Assembly: GCA_965262315.1 (NCBI GenBank)
Contig: CBDHFJ010000166.1
Coordinates: 1 to 33,022, forward strand
Source of the DNA: JBCCFK01 sp965262315
GTDB lineage: Bacteria; Actinomycetota; Acidimicrobiia; Acidimicrobiales; UBA8592
DNA length: 33,022 nt
Reading direction: 5' to 3'
Shown: one piece after another, positions 16,752 through 25,306 of the stretch
Layout: each line of letters starts with the position of its first letter
Numbering within the stretch: the first letter of the stretch is position 1
The notes under the pieces: generated by a model
The model's input: only the letters and a program-made list of their open reading frames with translations
Database searches by the model: none
Told to the model about the DNA's origin: nothing
Position numbers and translations under genes: made by a program

Positions 16752-16757
16752 TACCCT
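16752..16757 (+). promoter_or_regulatory. -10 hexamer of the PrmA-like methyltransferase gene
   Basis: TACCCT ends 8 bases before the GTG at 16766. It favours that GTG over the in-frame ATG at 16715, which would lie upstream of the promoter element. Confidence 0.4.
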
Positions 16758-16765
16758 CCGTCGCG

Positions 16766-17572
16766 GTGTCGAGCGTCTTGGTCGCGGTCGACCCCGACGA
16801 GGGTCCGGACGCAGCGACCCGCCTCCGCGTCCAAGGGGCCCGCAACGTCACCATCGACACCCAGGACGACACCGTTTCGGTGGTGATCGGCTGGTTCAGC
16901 GATGCCAGCCGGGCCCAGGAGGTGTCGCGAGCGTTGCGCGCCACCGGCGAGTCCGCCGTCGCCGGCCCTGCGTCGCCGTCGGGCATGAGCACCTGGGATC
17001 GGCACACCGCTCCGCTCCGGCTCGAGGACGGCAGCTGCATCTGCTTCCCGTGGTCGCGTTTCGATCGCAGCCGGCACGACCGCGTGATCACGATCGATCC
17101 GGCGGGCGGCTTCGGCGCCGGCCACCATCCCACCACCGTGCTGATTCTGGAGATGCTGCCGCTGGACCTGCAGGGTGTCCGCGTCGTCGATGTCGGGTCC
17201 GGCTCGGGCATCCTGTCGATCGTCGCGGCAGTGCGTGGCGCCAACGCCATCGCCATCGACGTCGACCCCGCCGCGGCCGCGGCCACCGCAGCCAACGCCC
17301 AACGCAACGGGGTCGCCGACCGGGTCACGGCGTCCACCACCCCGCTGGCGGATCTGCGCGGCGTCGCCGACCTGGTGCTGGCCAACACCCACGCGGCCAC
17401 GCTGGAGATGCTGTCGGCCGACCTGCGTCGCGTCACCGACGAGGGAACGCTCATCGTCAGCGGCATCTCGTCGCCGCAGCTGTCACCGCTCCGGGTGGCA
17501 CTGGGCTCCCCACGCCTGATCGATCGCCGAGACGCCGAGGGTTGGGTGGCAGCCGCAGTTCGTTGGGAGTGA
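16766..17572 (+). CDS. prmA: PrmA-like SAM-dependent methyltransferase
   Basis: 268 residues from the GTG at 16766. The C-terminal half is a class I methyltransferase of the ribosomal protein L11 methyltransferase type: DPAGGFGAGHHPTT (the PrmA substrate loop), motif I VVDVGSGSGILSIVAA, AIDVDPAAAAATAANAQRNG, and DLVLANTHAATLEML where PrmA has the NI/N-x-x post-II motif. The N-terminal region (MSSVLVAVDPDEGPD...) fits the small L11-recognition domain. Identity as PrmA is likely but an orphan small-molecule methyltransferase with the same core is possible. It is divergent from trpD, with the two starts about 90 bases apart. Confidence 0.8.
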   Translation: MSSVLVAVDPDEGPDAATRLRVQGARNVTIDTQDDTVSVVIGWFSDASRAQEVSRALRATGESAVAGPASPSGMSTWDRHTAPLRLEDGSCICFPWSRFDRSRHDRVITIDPAGGFGAGHHPTTVLILEMLPLDLQGVRVVDVGSGSGILSIVAAVRGANAIAIDVDPAAAAATAANAQRNGVADRVTASTTPLADLRGVADLVLANTHAATLEMLSADLRRVTDEGTLIVSGISSPQLSPLRVALGSPRLIDRRDAEGWVAAAVRWE

Positions 17573-17580
17573 CGGCCTTC

Positions 17581-18276
17581 TCAGCCGCCGTTGAGGCGGC
17601 TGCCGATCCAACCGAGCAGCACAGCCGCCACGACCCCGAGCACGGCCGTCGGCAGCGAGCCGGAGGCCACGGCGAGCGCTCCGACGACGACGCCGGTCGC
17701 GATCAACGCCAGGCCGATCACGGACCGTCCGTCGACCGCGGGCCGGTGCCATGCGGGCAGCGGCTCGGACGCGGCGTCGACCCGCGGATCCGAGCGGAGC
17801 GCCGCGGGCGCGCCCGTCTCGGGCACGGACTCCGGCTCGGAGGGCGAGTCCCGATGCTGCGCGCCGGGCTCGACCCGCAGGACCGCGTCGATCAGCGCGG
17901 CCCGAAGCGCCGCGTGGTGCTCCTCGAATTCGATGCGGCCGTCCTCGTGGCGGGTGTGTTGATCCTCGAGGTGCGTCAGGATTCGGACCAGGCGGTCCTC
18001 TCCCCTTCTGGCGTCGCTGTGCACGACGACCGAGACCACCACCGCGGTGTGGCGCTCGCCGGCCAGCCCTTCGGCCACGATGCTGATCACCACGGCCGGC
18101 CCCACCTTCGCCTGGGTGCGCCGTGTGTGCGTCACGAAGCTCGTCCGCGGGTCATCCGAGAGCAGTCGCAGCGCCTCCACCTCGTCGATGGCGGCATCGA
18201 TGAAGTGCTCGGCAGGTTCGGCCACGACGAAGATGTCCGGCGCAGCCTTCCAGAGGGTCTCGTCGTGTGTGCTCAG
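17581..18276 (-). CDS. Unknown protein with two C-terminal membrane segments; start uncertain
   Basis: About 230 residues, not recognised. A soluble N-terminal domain (DETLWKAAPDIFVVAEPAEH, IDEVEALRLLSDDPRTSFV, VGPAVVISIVAEGLAGERHT) is followed by a charged linker and two hydrophobic segments (SVIGLALIATGVVVGALAVA and LPTAVLGVVAAVLLGWIG). It is convergent with the methyltransferase gene, stops 8 bases apart. The frame is open far upstream but the protein-like sequence begins near the CTG at 18276; a GTG at 18381 is the nearest conventional start but lies upstream of the GATACT -10 element at 18333-18338. The true start may be hidden by an indel, as in several neighbours. Confidence 0.6.
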   Translation of the reverse strand: MSTHDETLWKAAPDIFVVAEPAEHFIDAAIDEVEALRLLSDDPRTSFVTHTRRTQAKVGPAVVISIVAEGLAGERHTAVVVSVVVHSDARRGEDRLVRILTHLEDQHTRHEDGRIEFEEHHAALRAALIDAVLRVEPGAQHRDSPSEPESVPETGAPAALRSDPRVDAASEPLPAWHRPAVDGRSVIGLALIATGVVVGALAVASGSLPTAVLGVVAAVLLGWIGSRLNGG

Positions 18277-18332
18277 GGGGATGGTCCCGGTGTCGGGGAG
18301 CCGGGGGGCTCGCAGCGGGGGCTGTCCCCGAC

Positions 18333-18338
18333 AGTATC
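18333..18338 (-). promoter_or_regulatory. -10 hexamer of the unknown membrane protein gene
   Basis: GATACT on the minus strand, divergent from the RNase P RNA promoter about 45 bases away. It is the same hexamer as at trpD. Confidence 0.35.
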
Positions 18339-18378
18339 GGTCGCTCGTCTCCCGATGTGATCCCTGGACGGGGCCTGG

Positions 18379-18384
18379 CACACT
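18379..18384 (+). promoter_or_regulatory. -10 hexamer of the RNase P RNA gene
   Basis: CACACT lies 7-8 bases before the expected 5' end of the RNA at about 18391-18393, set by helix P1. Confidence 0.4.
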
Positions 18385-18390
18385 GGTCTC

Positions 18391-18783
<393 letters not shown>

Positions 18784-19022
18784 ACCACCAGCTCAGAGGT
18801 CTTCTGCGTGGAGCTAGACAACGTGTAGACAACGGGACCATGGCCACGATTCCTGGACCTCGGGCCGCCGCCGACGCCTCTCGACTGTCCCCGACATTCC
18901 TGGGGAGCGCTCCGCGGTGCCGGCGGTCGGTGCCGGGGGGGGCTCGGCGGCGAGTTTCGGCCCCCCGAGAGGCTTCTTGGGGATACTTGGATCAATTGCC
19001 ACGGAACTAGGGGTCAGGACTG
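18784..19022. other. Intergenic stretch between rnpB and the ATPase gene
   Basis: No gene seen. It contains a short direct repeat (GACAACG twice at about 18816-18835), a G7 run near 18937 and a weak hairpin (TCCCC/GGGGA around 18887-18905) that could end the rnpB transcript. No copy of the rnpB 3' end or other attachment-site duplication was found. Confidence 0.4.
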
Positions 19023-19028
19023 TCATAC
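19023..19028 (+). promoter_or_regulatory. -10 hexamer of the AAA+ ATPase gene
   Basis: CATACT ends 8 bases before the GTG at 19037; no Shine-Dalgarno sequence. It supports GTG 19037 over the ATG at 19079. Confidence 0.45.
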
Positions 19029-19036
19029 TTGGAGCT

Positions 19037-20279
19037 GTGGCCAAGCCGAGACATCCCGACGACGAGTTCTACCGGAAGATGGCGATCCTCTCGGAGGTCT
19101 TCCGTCCCTCAGCACCTGTTGAGGTCGTGGACCTCTTCGCCGGTCGCAGCGAGCAGATGGACCGGCTCCAGGACGTGTGCTTCGAGGCCGGCCAACACGC
19201 GATTCTGTTCGGTGAGCGCGGGGTCGGTAAGACGAGCCTCGCTAGCGTCAGCGCCGCAGTCAACGGAGGTCTCGCAATCACGCTCCGGATCAACTGCGAC
19301 ACCGGCGACAACTTCGCGACGATCTGGCAGAAGGTTGTCGACGAGCTGATCTACCTGGACAAGTTGCCCGGGGGCAGGTTCGAGGGAGAACTGACGGCGC
19401 AGATCGCAGCTGGGGCGGAGGTCCTCGGCTTCGGCGATGAGGTCACTCCGGACAAACGTTCGTCACCTTCTTCGCTATGTCGCAGAGGTCGCGGACGTGC
19501 TGATCTTCCTGGACGAGTTCGACCGAATCGGGGATGTCGGCACTCGCCTCCTGATGGCCGACACGATCAAGACGCTCTCGGATCAGCTGGTCAAGGCGAC
19601 GCTCGTGATCGTCGGCGTCGCGGACGATGTTGAGTCACTGATCAGCGAGCACGAGTCGATCGAGAGGGCCATCGCCCAGATCCGGATGCCGCGGATGCGC
19701 TCTGAGGAGATCGCCGACATCATCGACAAGGGACTGGACGCAGTCGAGATGACGATCGACCCAGAGGCCCGCACGTTCTTGGTGCGGATTCCTCAAGGCC
19801 TTCCCACCTACGCGCACCTCATCGCGCAGTGCGCTGCGAAGGTGGCTGTCCGGGAGGGCGCGACGAACATCGATCAGCGACACGTGGCCAGCGCTCTAAG
19901 TGCGGCGATCGAGAAGAGTCAAGCCTCGATCAGGACTGCGTATCACGACGCCACCTCGTCGGCCCAGAAGTCTCTGTACGAGGAGGTCCTCCTCGCATGT
20001 GCTCTGGCACCCGTGGACAGTCTGGGCTACTTCGCCCCAGCGGACGTTCGTGCTCCGATGACTCGGATCATGGACGAGAAATACGACATCCCGCGCTTTC
20101 AGAATCATCTGTACGACTTCTGCACGACCCGGGGGCCAGTGCTAGAGCGACGGGGTGGCGAGCGCCGATGGCGGTACCGGTTCGCAAACCCCTTGATGCA
20201 GCCCTTCGTGGTCCTGAAGGGCCTGCATGAGGGCCGGATCCTCATGATGGACATCCCAGAATCCCCGATGGCCCTGTAG
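19037..20279 (+). CDS. ORC/CDC6-like AAA+ ATPase, frame broken at 19454-19456
   Basis: 413 residues after removing one A from AAA at 19454-19456. The N-terminal FAGRSEQMDRL leads to Walker A GERGVGKTS (59-67), Walker B VLIFLDEFDRI (154-164), sensor-1-like ATLVIVGVADD, and an arginine-rich lid (IAQIRMPRMRSEEIADII). The last 130 residues (SLYEEVLLACALAPVDSLGY, YDFCTTRGPVLERRGGERRW) look like a winged-helix region. This matches the ORC/CDC6-type P-loop ATPases scattered in accessory regions of bacteria; a defence or plasmid-like role is known for some relatives, not shown here. Codon choice is less GC-biased than in flanking genes. A second gene, 20344-20937, follows at 64 bases. Confidence 0.8.
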
Positions 20280-20343
20280 GCGACGAGCTGGTCATGGACG
20301 AGGAACAGGAAGCGGTCTGGGAAGACCTCACCCCGACAAACGC

Positions 20344-20937
20344 ATGACGTGGATCATGCTCTGGCTCCACGAACAGACGGATGGCCGCTACGGCGAGCGC
20401 GCCAATCTCAAGGAGCTTGCCGCAGAACTTGGTCATGAGGACGCCAGGGACGTGTTCTCCCACGCTCAACGGCTCTCAGATCGTGGGCTGATCGAACCTG
20501 TGGCGCTCGGGGGCTGGTACACCCTCACGGACGATGGCCTCAGCCGAGTCGAGGACGCACTCGACGAGCTCAACGCTGCGCCCGAACCGGAACCCGAGCC
20601 TCACGCATCGGATCTGTCGCTGACGATCGCCATCGAACTCAGAGCCGAGCTCACCAGAGACTTCGAGGAGTTGCTTGCAAAGGTCTCGGCCCTCCGCGAC
20701 CAGATCGAAGAGATCGATCAGGAGGATTGGGACGACCTGGCAGCTGGCATCCACTCGGCCACTGCGGAGCTCCGCGCGGCTCGACCGATCAGGGAAATCC
20801 TTCTCCGGCAATCAGTGCGCATCCACGAGACCGTCCTCCGCCTCTCGGAGGCCGCCAACGACCGTGGACTCGACGTCGGGGCGCGGCTCGCGTCGATCGG
20901 CAACCTCGTGCTGAACCTTCATTCGAAGCTCAGCTGA
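20344..20937 (+). CDS. Winged-helix and coiled-coil protein, partner of the ATPase
   Basis: 197 residues, family not recognised. Residues 1-72 read as a winged helix: RANLKELAAELGH, DVFSHAQRLSDRGLIEPVAL, GGWYTLTDDGLSRVEDAL. A Glu/Pro linker (AAPEPEPEPH) leads to two long amphipathic helices, about 90-130 (TRDFEELLAKVSALRDQIEE) and 150-197. An upstream ATG at 20294 opens MDEEQEAVWEDLTP; one missing C in the CCCC before 20332 would join it in frame (adding DKR before MTW), giving 214 residues. That start is attractive given the indel history here. Tight placement after the ATPase suggests a two-gene unit. Confidence 0.72.
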   Translation: MTWIMLWLHEQTDGRYGERANLKELAAELGHEDARDVFSHAQRLSDRGLIEPVALGGWYTLTDDGLSRVEDALDELNAAPEPEPEPHASDLSLTIAIELRAELTRDFEELLAKVSALRDQIEEIDQEDWDDLAAGIHSATAELRAARPIREILLRQSVRIHETVLRLSEAANDRGLDVGARLASIGNLVLNLHSKLS

Positions 20938-21326
20938 GAACACTGACGCTGACCGAGGGCGGAGGGTGGCCATTCTGCGGACGACCCCGAGAGTGCAGTC
21001 CCGCCAGGAAATCCTCCCCCCCGGAGCAGTACGCGGCGGCCGCCTACTTGCAGAGGGTGACAGATCCTCCCCTGGCTCACCCAAACGGGTCACCGGAGAA
21101 TCGATCGGGCAGCACTGTGGATGAGAGCCTGGCGCCGAGCGCGGCCTCGACCCCGTCGATGACTTCGAATTCCGCTAGCCCTCCGGGTGGGGCCAAGGCA
21201 ACACGGCCAGCGAGCAAGTCGATCAGGTGCCGGCTGGACAGGCGCCGAGGTCCAACATGCTGACCATCGAGGCTGCTACTCCTTGGTTGGTGGAAAGCCA
21301 AGGCGAGGACCGAGTGGCCAGCCGTC
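20938..21326. other. Gene-poor stretch with a possible small minus-strand ORF
   Basis: No confident gene. On the minus strand, 21077-21267 could encode a short protein opening MVSMLDLGACPA and, after one missing base near 21228, continuing HLIDLLAGRVALAPPGGLAE, EFEVIDGVEAALGARL and ending DRFSGDPFG. The codon third positions look coding. It has no recognisable family and could be a gene fragment. The rest shows no structure I can support. Confidence 0.3.
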
Positions 21327-21539
21327 GTGGAGCTTGCAGGCCTGATGGCAAGCCTGGATAGTGCTTCCCAGGCAGCTCGGCGGGCGACAGAGGCAGAAAC
21401 GGCGGCACGCCGTGCGGTCGTGGCTGAGGGTCGTCTTCTCGGCCTCTCTCTACGCGAGCTCTCGAAGCTGATGGGTTTGTCACACCAGCGTGTCGCGAAG
21501 ATCGAACGCGACATCGAAGCAGATCGGAATCGCCCATAG
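21327..21539 (+). CDS. Small helix-turn-helix protein
   Basis: 70 residues from GTG at 21327. An N-terminal amphipathic helix rich in Ala, Arg and Glu (QAARRATEAETAARRAVVAE) is followed by a clear helix-turn-helix: GLSLRELSKLMGLSHQRVAK, then IERD. The pattern resembles sigma-70 region 4 or a Cro/XRE-type recognition unit. No ribosome site is obvious; the frame is open back to 21264 but without a standard start. It may regulate the island. Family assignment is only to the HTH fold. Confidence 0.6.
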   Translation: MELAGLMASLDSASQAARRATEAETAARRAVVAEGRLLGLSLRELSKLMGLSHQRVAKIERDIEADRNRP

Positions 21540-21613
21540 CGCCTCAGATCCACGAGATGACCCCCGGTCTAGACGCGCTACCTTCGCGAGGGGCGCTGGG
21601 TCTCGACTACGGC

Positions 21614-21619
21614 AGGAAA
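21614..21619 (+). promoter_or_regulatory. Ribosome-binding site of the nuclease gene
   Basis: AGGAAA, 4 bases before the ATG at 21624, decides this start. A TACCTT hexamer near 21580 could be the -10 element. Confidence 0.4.
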
Positions 21620-21623
21620 CGGC

Positions 21624-23232
21624 ATGGCGGACACATCCCAGGGCGAAGGCTGGTGGCAGGCGTCCGACCGGAGGTGGTACCCGCCCGAAGCCCACCCCGA
21701 CTACGAACCGACGGCGACGCCCGCGCAGGTTGATCCAAGTGAGCGGCCGGGGTGGTGGCAGGCATCCGATCGAGAGTGGTACCCCGCCCGAATCACACCC
21801 GGACCCCGGCCCATCGGGCACGATATCGCCGCTCCTCCGAACTGCGGCTGCCCCCCAGTCGACGCTCCCAACCCCGTGCGGCTCCAACGCCAACTGTCGG
21901 AGAGACCAGTCTGGCGATGGCCCAGAGCTGTGCCGACCTGATCCGACGAGAGCGCCTTGGTGGAAGACGCGCCGGGCTCGAGTGGGTGGCGGGATCCTCA
22001 GCGTGTTGATCGCCGCTGATCGCGGTGGGGTCACTCGACGGGCAATGGACGACGAACCGTCGACGGAAGTGTCGACGTCTGAGTCGGCATCTCCCACCGA
22101 AGATCCCGTCCACGACGACGCCAGGAGCCGACGCCCGAATCGACCGAACCACCGGCAGCCAACCGCCACCGTGCCGTTCCGACGCCGGCACCGTCCCCAA
22201 CGCCGTCGCCAGAGCCGACACCGGCTCCAGCCGCGGCCACCGACGCGCAACCGGACCTGTCGGCCGTGGTCTCGGCCCTCGAGGGATTCGCCATGCTGAC
22301 AGAGTCGAGACCTCCTGAAGCCTTCTACGACCGTGACACGTACCAGCCCCGCGGTTGGCCAGATTCGGATGGCGACTGCCAGAACGACCGCCACGAGCTC
22401 CTCGAGCATGCGCTCAATCGTTCCGCCGGTGCTATCGGCAGACGGCTGCTTCGTCGAGACCGGCGAATGGGTCGACCCCTACAGCGGAGACGTGTACACA
22501 ACTGCCGTCCGACGTGACCATCGACCACATCGTGCCGCTCTCGCACATCCATGAAGTCGGAGCCTGGGATTGGGCGGATCAATCTCGCCAGCAGGCAGCG
22601 TCCGATATCGGCTACCTCGCCGCCTACGAGGTCGTGGGCCAGGCCGTCAACTCCGCCAAGGCCAACAGCGGACCAGACGTCTGGCGGCCTCTCAGGCAGG
22701 AGTCGTGGTGCCGCTACGCAGTGGCCTGGGTTGGGTTCAAACACCGGTGGGGGCTCCCCCTCGCCTCCGAGGCCGAACGGCAGGCGCTCACCGAGATGCT
22801 CGACACATGCGCGCAACCCAAGCACAGACGGCCCGCATCCCTCAAGGGGTCGACCCGACCTCGCCACTACTCCCACCGCGTGTCAGCCCGGTAGCTAGGC
22901 CTGAGCCCACCGCAACCCCCACACCGGAGCTGGCGGAAGCCGATGCAGGTCCCCAACTCGTTTCCTGCAGTCGCCGAGGAGAGACTGTGGTGATCTCTAA
23001 CCCCGCCGCCGACCCGGTTTCGATGGCCGGCTGGACGCTCCATGACGAGGGCCAGAAGCACATCTACACGTTCCCGGGCGTGACGATCCCTGCGGGCGAG
23101 TCCGTGACCATCCGCACCGGCCCGGACGCTGCCGACCCGATCGTTTGGAAGAACCAGAACGTCTGGAACAACGACGGCGACACCGCCTATCTCATCGCAC
23201 CAGACGGCCGGACCGAAACGATGCCTTGTTAG
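21624..23232 (+). CDS. Membrane-anchored HNH (DUF1524) nuclease with lamin-tail domain; frame broken about seven times
   Basis: Corrected, a protein of about 535 residues. The N-terminus holds two DUF2510-like repeats, GWWQASDRRWYPPEAHPDY and GWWQASDREWYPPESHPDP. A likely membrane segment (GGILSVLIALIAVGSLDG, near 125-142) and a Thr/Pro/Glu linker (PTPAPSPTPSPEPTPAPAA) follow. The nuclease domain has WPDSDGDCQNDRHELL, GEWVDPYSGDVYT, the catalytic TIDHIVPLSH, a late Asn (QAVNSAKANSGPDVW) and CRYAVAWVGFKHRWGL. The C-terminus is a lamin-tail-like beta domain (ISNPAADPVSMAGWTLHD to TAYLIAPDGR). Orientation suggests the nuclease faces outward. Breaks lie near 21783, 22014, 22043, 22121, 22407, 22500 and 22847 (four extra, three missing bases); the corrected length is a multiple of three. 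Confidence 0.78.
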
Positions 23233-23282
23233 GGCTCTCGGTCGCTGGCCGCAGCGTTCTGCCCGGTTGGTGGGGGCAATCG

Positions 23283-23297
23283 GCCTGAACATCAGGC
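23283..23297 (+). promoter_or_regulatory. Inverted repeat upstream of the secreted protein gene
   Basis: GCCTGA-ACA-TCAGGC, a perfect 6-bp inverted repeat with 3-bp spacer, between the nuclease stop and the secreted protein gene. An AACACT hexamer follows at 23299-23304. It may be an operator or a short terminator for the nuclease gene. Confidence 0.4.
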
Positions 23298-23323
23298 GAA
23301 CACTCGGTGAGAAGGCTGGACGG

Positions 23324-23356
23324 ATGATGGCCGGTCGGATTGGTTGGCGGGCATGA
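23324..23356 (+). CDS. Ten-residue leader ORF overlapping the secreted protein start
   Basis: ATG ATG at 23324 opens a 10-codon frame ending TGA at 23354-23356, which overlaps the ATG at 23353 (ATGA). It has a good ribosome site, GAGAAGG at 23310-23316, whereas the main start has none. It could be a coupled leader peptide, or the real start of the main gene displaced by an indel. Confidence 0.35.
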   Translation: MMAGRIGWRA

Positions 23357-25195
23357 CCGCTCTTCGATCTGCCGTGCTCGTCCTCGCCGCTCTGTTCGCG
23401 CAACTCCTAGTGGCGTCTACGCCCGCCGCTCTTGCAGCGCCGGCTCCCGGCTCTGAGGGTGCGGCCCTCATCTCGCCGGCTGCCGGCGACTCGGACACCT
23501 CGTTCCAGTCTGACCCTGGACACGTCCGGCTCCGGCGGGGGCAACCCCGCTTGTAACGGTGACAACCCCGGCGGTTACGCCTGGTGGGGCTTCATGGCCC
23601 CGGTCGGCACCGACCTGAGCACCCTCACCTTCGGTGTGACCGGCGCCAACCCGCCGGCCTTCCCGCTGCTGAATGGCACTGCTCTGGTGTCGGGTCTGCC
23701 GACGCTGGCTCCGGACAACTTCATCCTGAACATCCCGCCGGCGGACTTCGGTCTGGCTGGTGCTCTGGGTCTCACCCCTGGTGACTACTACATCGGTGTC
23801 GCCTGCTCGCTGGGTGGCGCCATGGACACCTACTGGACTGAGGAGATCACCCTCATCGCCGACACCGTCAACGGTGGCTCGCAGAACCTGCGTTACCAGC
23901 AGGGCGACCCGGCCGTGGCCCCGACCGTCCTCCCCGAGGGCTCCGGTGGCTCGACTGTCGACGAGACCTCCATCACCGTCGACCTGACCCCTGGTGGTTC
24001 GGTCCCGCCGGACACCAGCTATGAGGTCACCGTCACCGACGGTGTCAACACCTTCACCCAGACCAGCGCCACGCTGCCCATCACGGTGACGGGTCTGACC
24101 ACCGGTGTGACCTACGACGTCACTGCCACGGCGACCAACGCGGTCGGCACCTCGCCGGCTTCGGCCATCGTGCAGTTCACGCCGCAGCGTCCCGCCATCC
24201 CGTGGGGCCCGATGACCGTGTCCACCGGTGGTGCCGGTGAGCTCATCGCCAACTGGCCGGCTCCGGCCGGCGGTACCCCGGTGAACTACACCGTGACCGC
24301 TGTCGAGCAGGTTTCGGGCACCCCCGTGACCGGTTCGCCGTTCACCGTTCCGGCTGGCACCCTCTCCCAGAGCGTGACCGGTCTGACGCCGGGTGTGGTC
24401 ATCGACTTCACCGTCGCCGTGACCTACGCCGACTCGCTGGACCGAAGCGTTGACCTGGCCGCCTCCGCTGCTGCGGCTGCTGCCCAGGTGCTGAACCAGG
24501 AGATCACCGTCGAGCGTCCCGCCGGCGCCCTGATCCTGACCCAGCGCTGTGGTGTCAACAACGACCTGGCTGCCTTCACCGCAGTCGATGCCTTCCCGGG
24601 CTACCCGTTCGACCTTGCCGCCGAGGCTGCCTCGGCTGACCAGGTCGGCACCTCGCCCGACATCGACCTGGTGACCCCCGGTGTCCAGGACGACCCCGAG
24701 TTCGGCAACTACCCGTTCCCGAACCCGGCCACCTACCCGACCCAGTGTGGTCTGGATCTCGGTGTCGCCAGCTTCGTCACCTCGGGCACCCTCGCCGGTC
24801 AGTTCTACGCTGCCGACGGCCGCCTCGACGAGGTCACGGTTGTCGACACCCGTGACACCGACATCGGCTGGACCGTGCAGGGCACCATGAGCACCTTCGC
24901 CGCTGGCTCCAACACCTTCGCCGGTAACTACCTGGGCTGGACCCCGGTCGTCACCGACGATTCGGATGCTGCAGTCACCGGTGGCTACGACCAGGTCGTG
25001 ACCGCCGGCGCCGAGGTTCTCCCCGGCACCGGCGTCAACGCCAACACCGGTCTGGGCGACGGCCAGCCTCTGGCCACCGCTCTGGCTGGTGAGGGTCTGG
25101 GTATCGCCACCCTCGATGCCCGCCTCACCCTCCTGATCCCGACGTCGGTCCCGGCCGGCAGCTACTCGGGCATCCTCGCTCTGACGGTCATCTGA
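23353..25195 (+). CDS. Large secreted surface protein with fibronectin-like and WxL-like domains; frame broken at 23505
   Basis: 613 residues after removing one C at 23505-23506. Signal peptide: MTALRSAVLVLAALFAQLLV then ASTPAALAAPAPG. The N-terminal part (NPACNGDNPGGYAWWGFMAP) is followed by two fibronectin type III-like units (SYEVTVTDGVNTFTQTSATL, and GELIANWPAPAGGTPVNYTV). The C-terminal 180 residues resemble a WxL domain: IGWTVQGTMSTFAAGSNTF, NYLGWTPVVT, and ending ARLTLLIPTSVPAGSYSGIL. The second Trp of the classic WxL pair is not present. Codons are strongly shifted to GGT, GCT and CGT, as in highly expressed genes, unlike all neighbours. Probably an abundant cell-surface protein. DUF916-like partner lies downstream. 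Confidence 0.8.
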
Positions 25196-25227
25196 TCTTC
25201 TGAGCAACCAGCAATACGCATCGTGAT

Positions 25228-25263
25228 GCGGTGCGGGTCGGCTTTCGGGTCGGCCCGCACCGC
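25228..25263 (+). terminator. Strong hairpin between the surface protein gene and the DUF916-like gene
   Basis: A 15-bp stem, GCGGTGCGGGTCGGC (25228-25242) with GTCGGCCCGCACCGC (25249-25263), contains two G-U pairs and closes a TTTCGG loop. There is no T-tract, so it may act as an attenuator or an mRNA 3'-stabiliser that lowers expression of the downstream genes relative to the abundant first protein. Confidence 0.65.
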
Positions 25264-25306
25264 TCATGTGCTTCCAAGGCAGACAACCAACGAGACAACA
25301 CTTCTC

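Noticed and set aside
15991..18360. A 789-residue plus-strand frame
   Set aside because: It is antisense to trpD and the unknown membrane protein and out of frame with the methyltransferase; no domain character.
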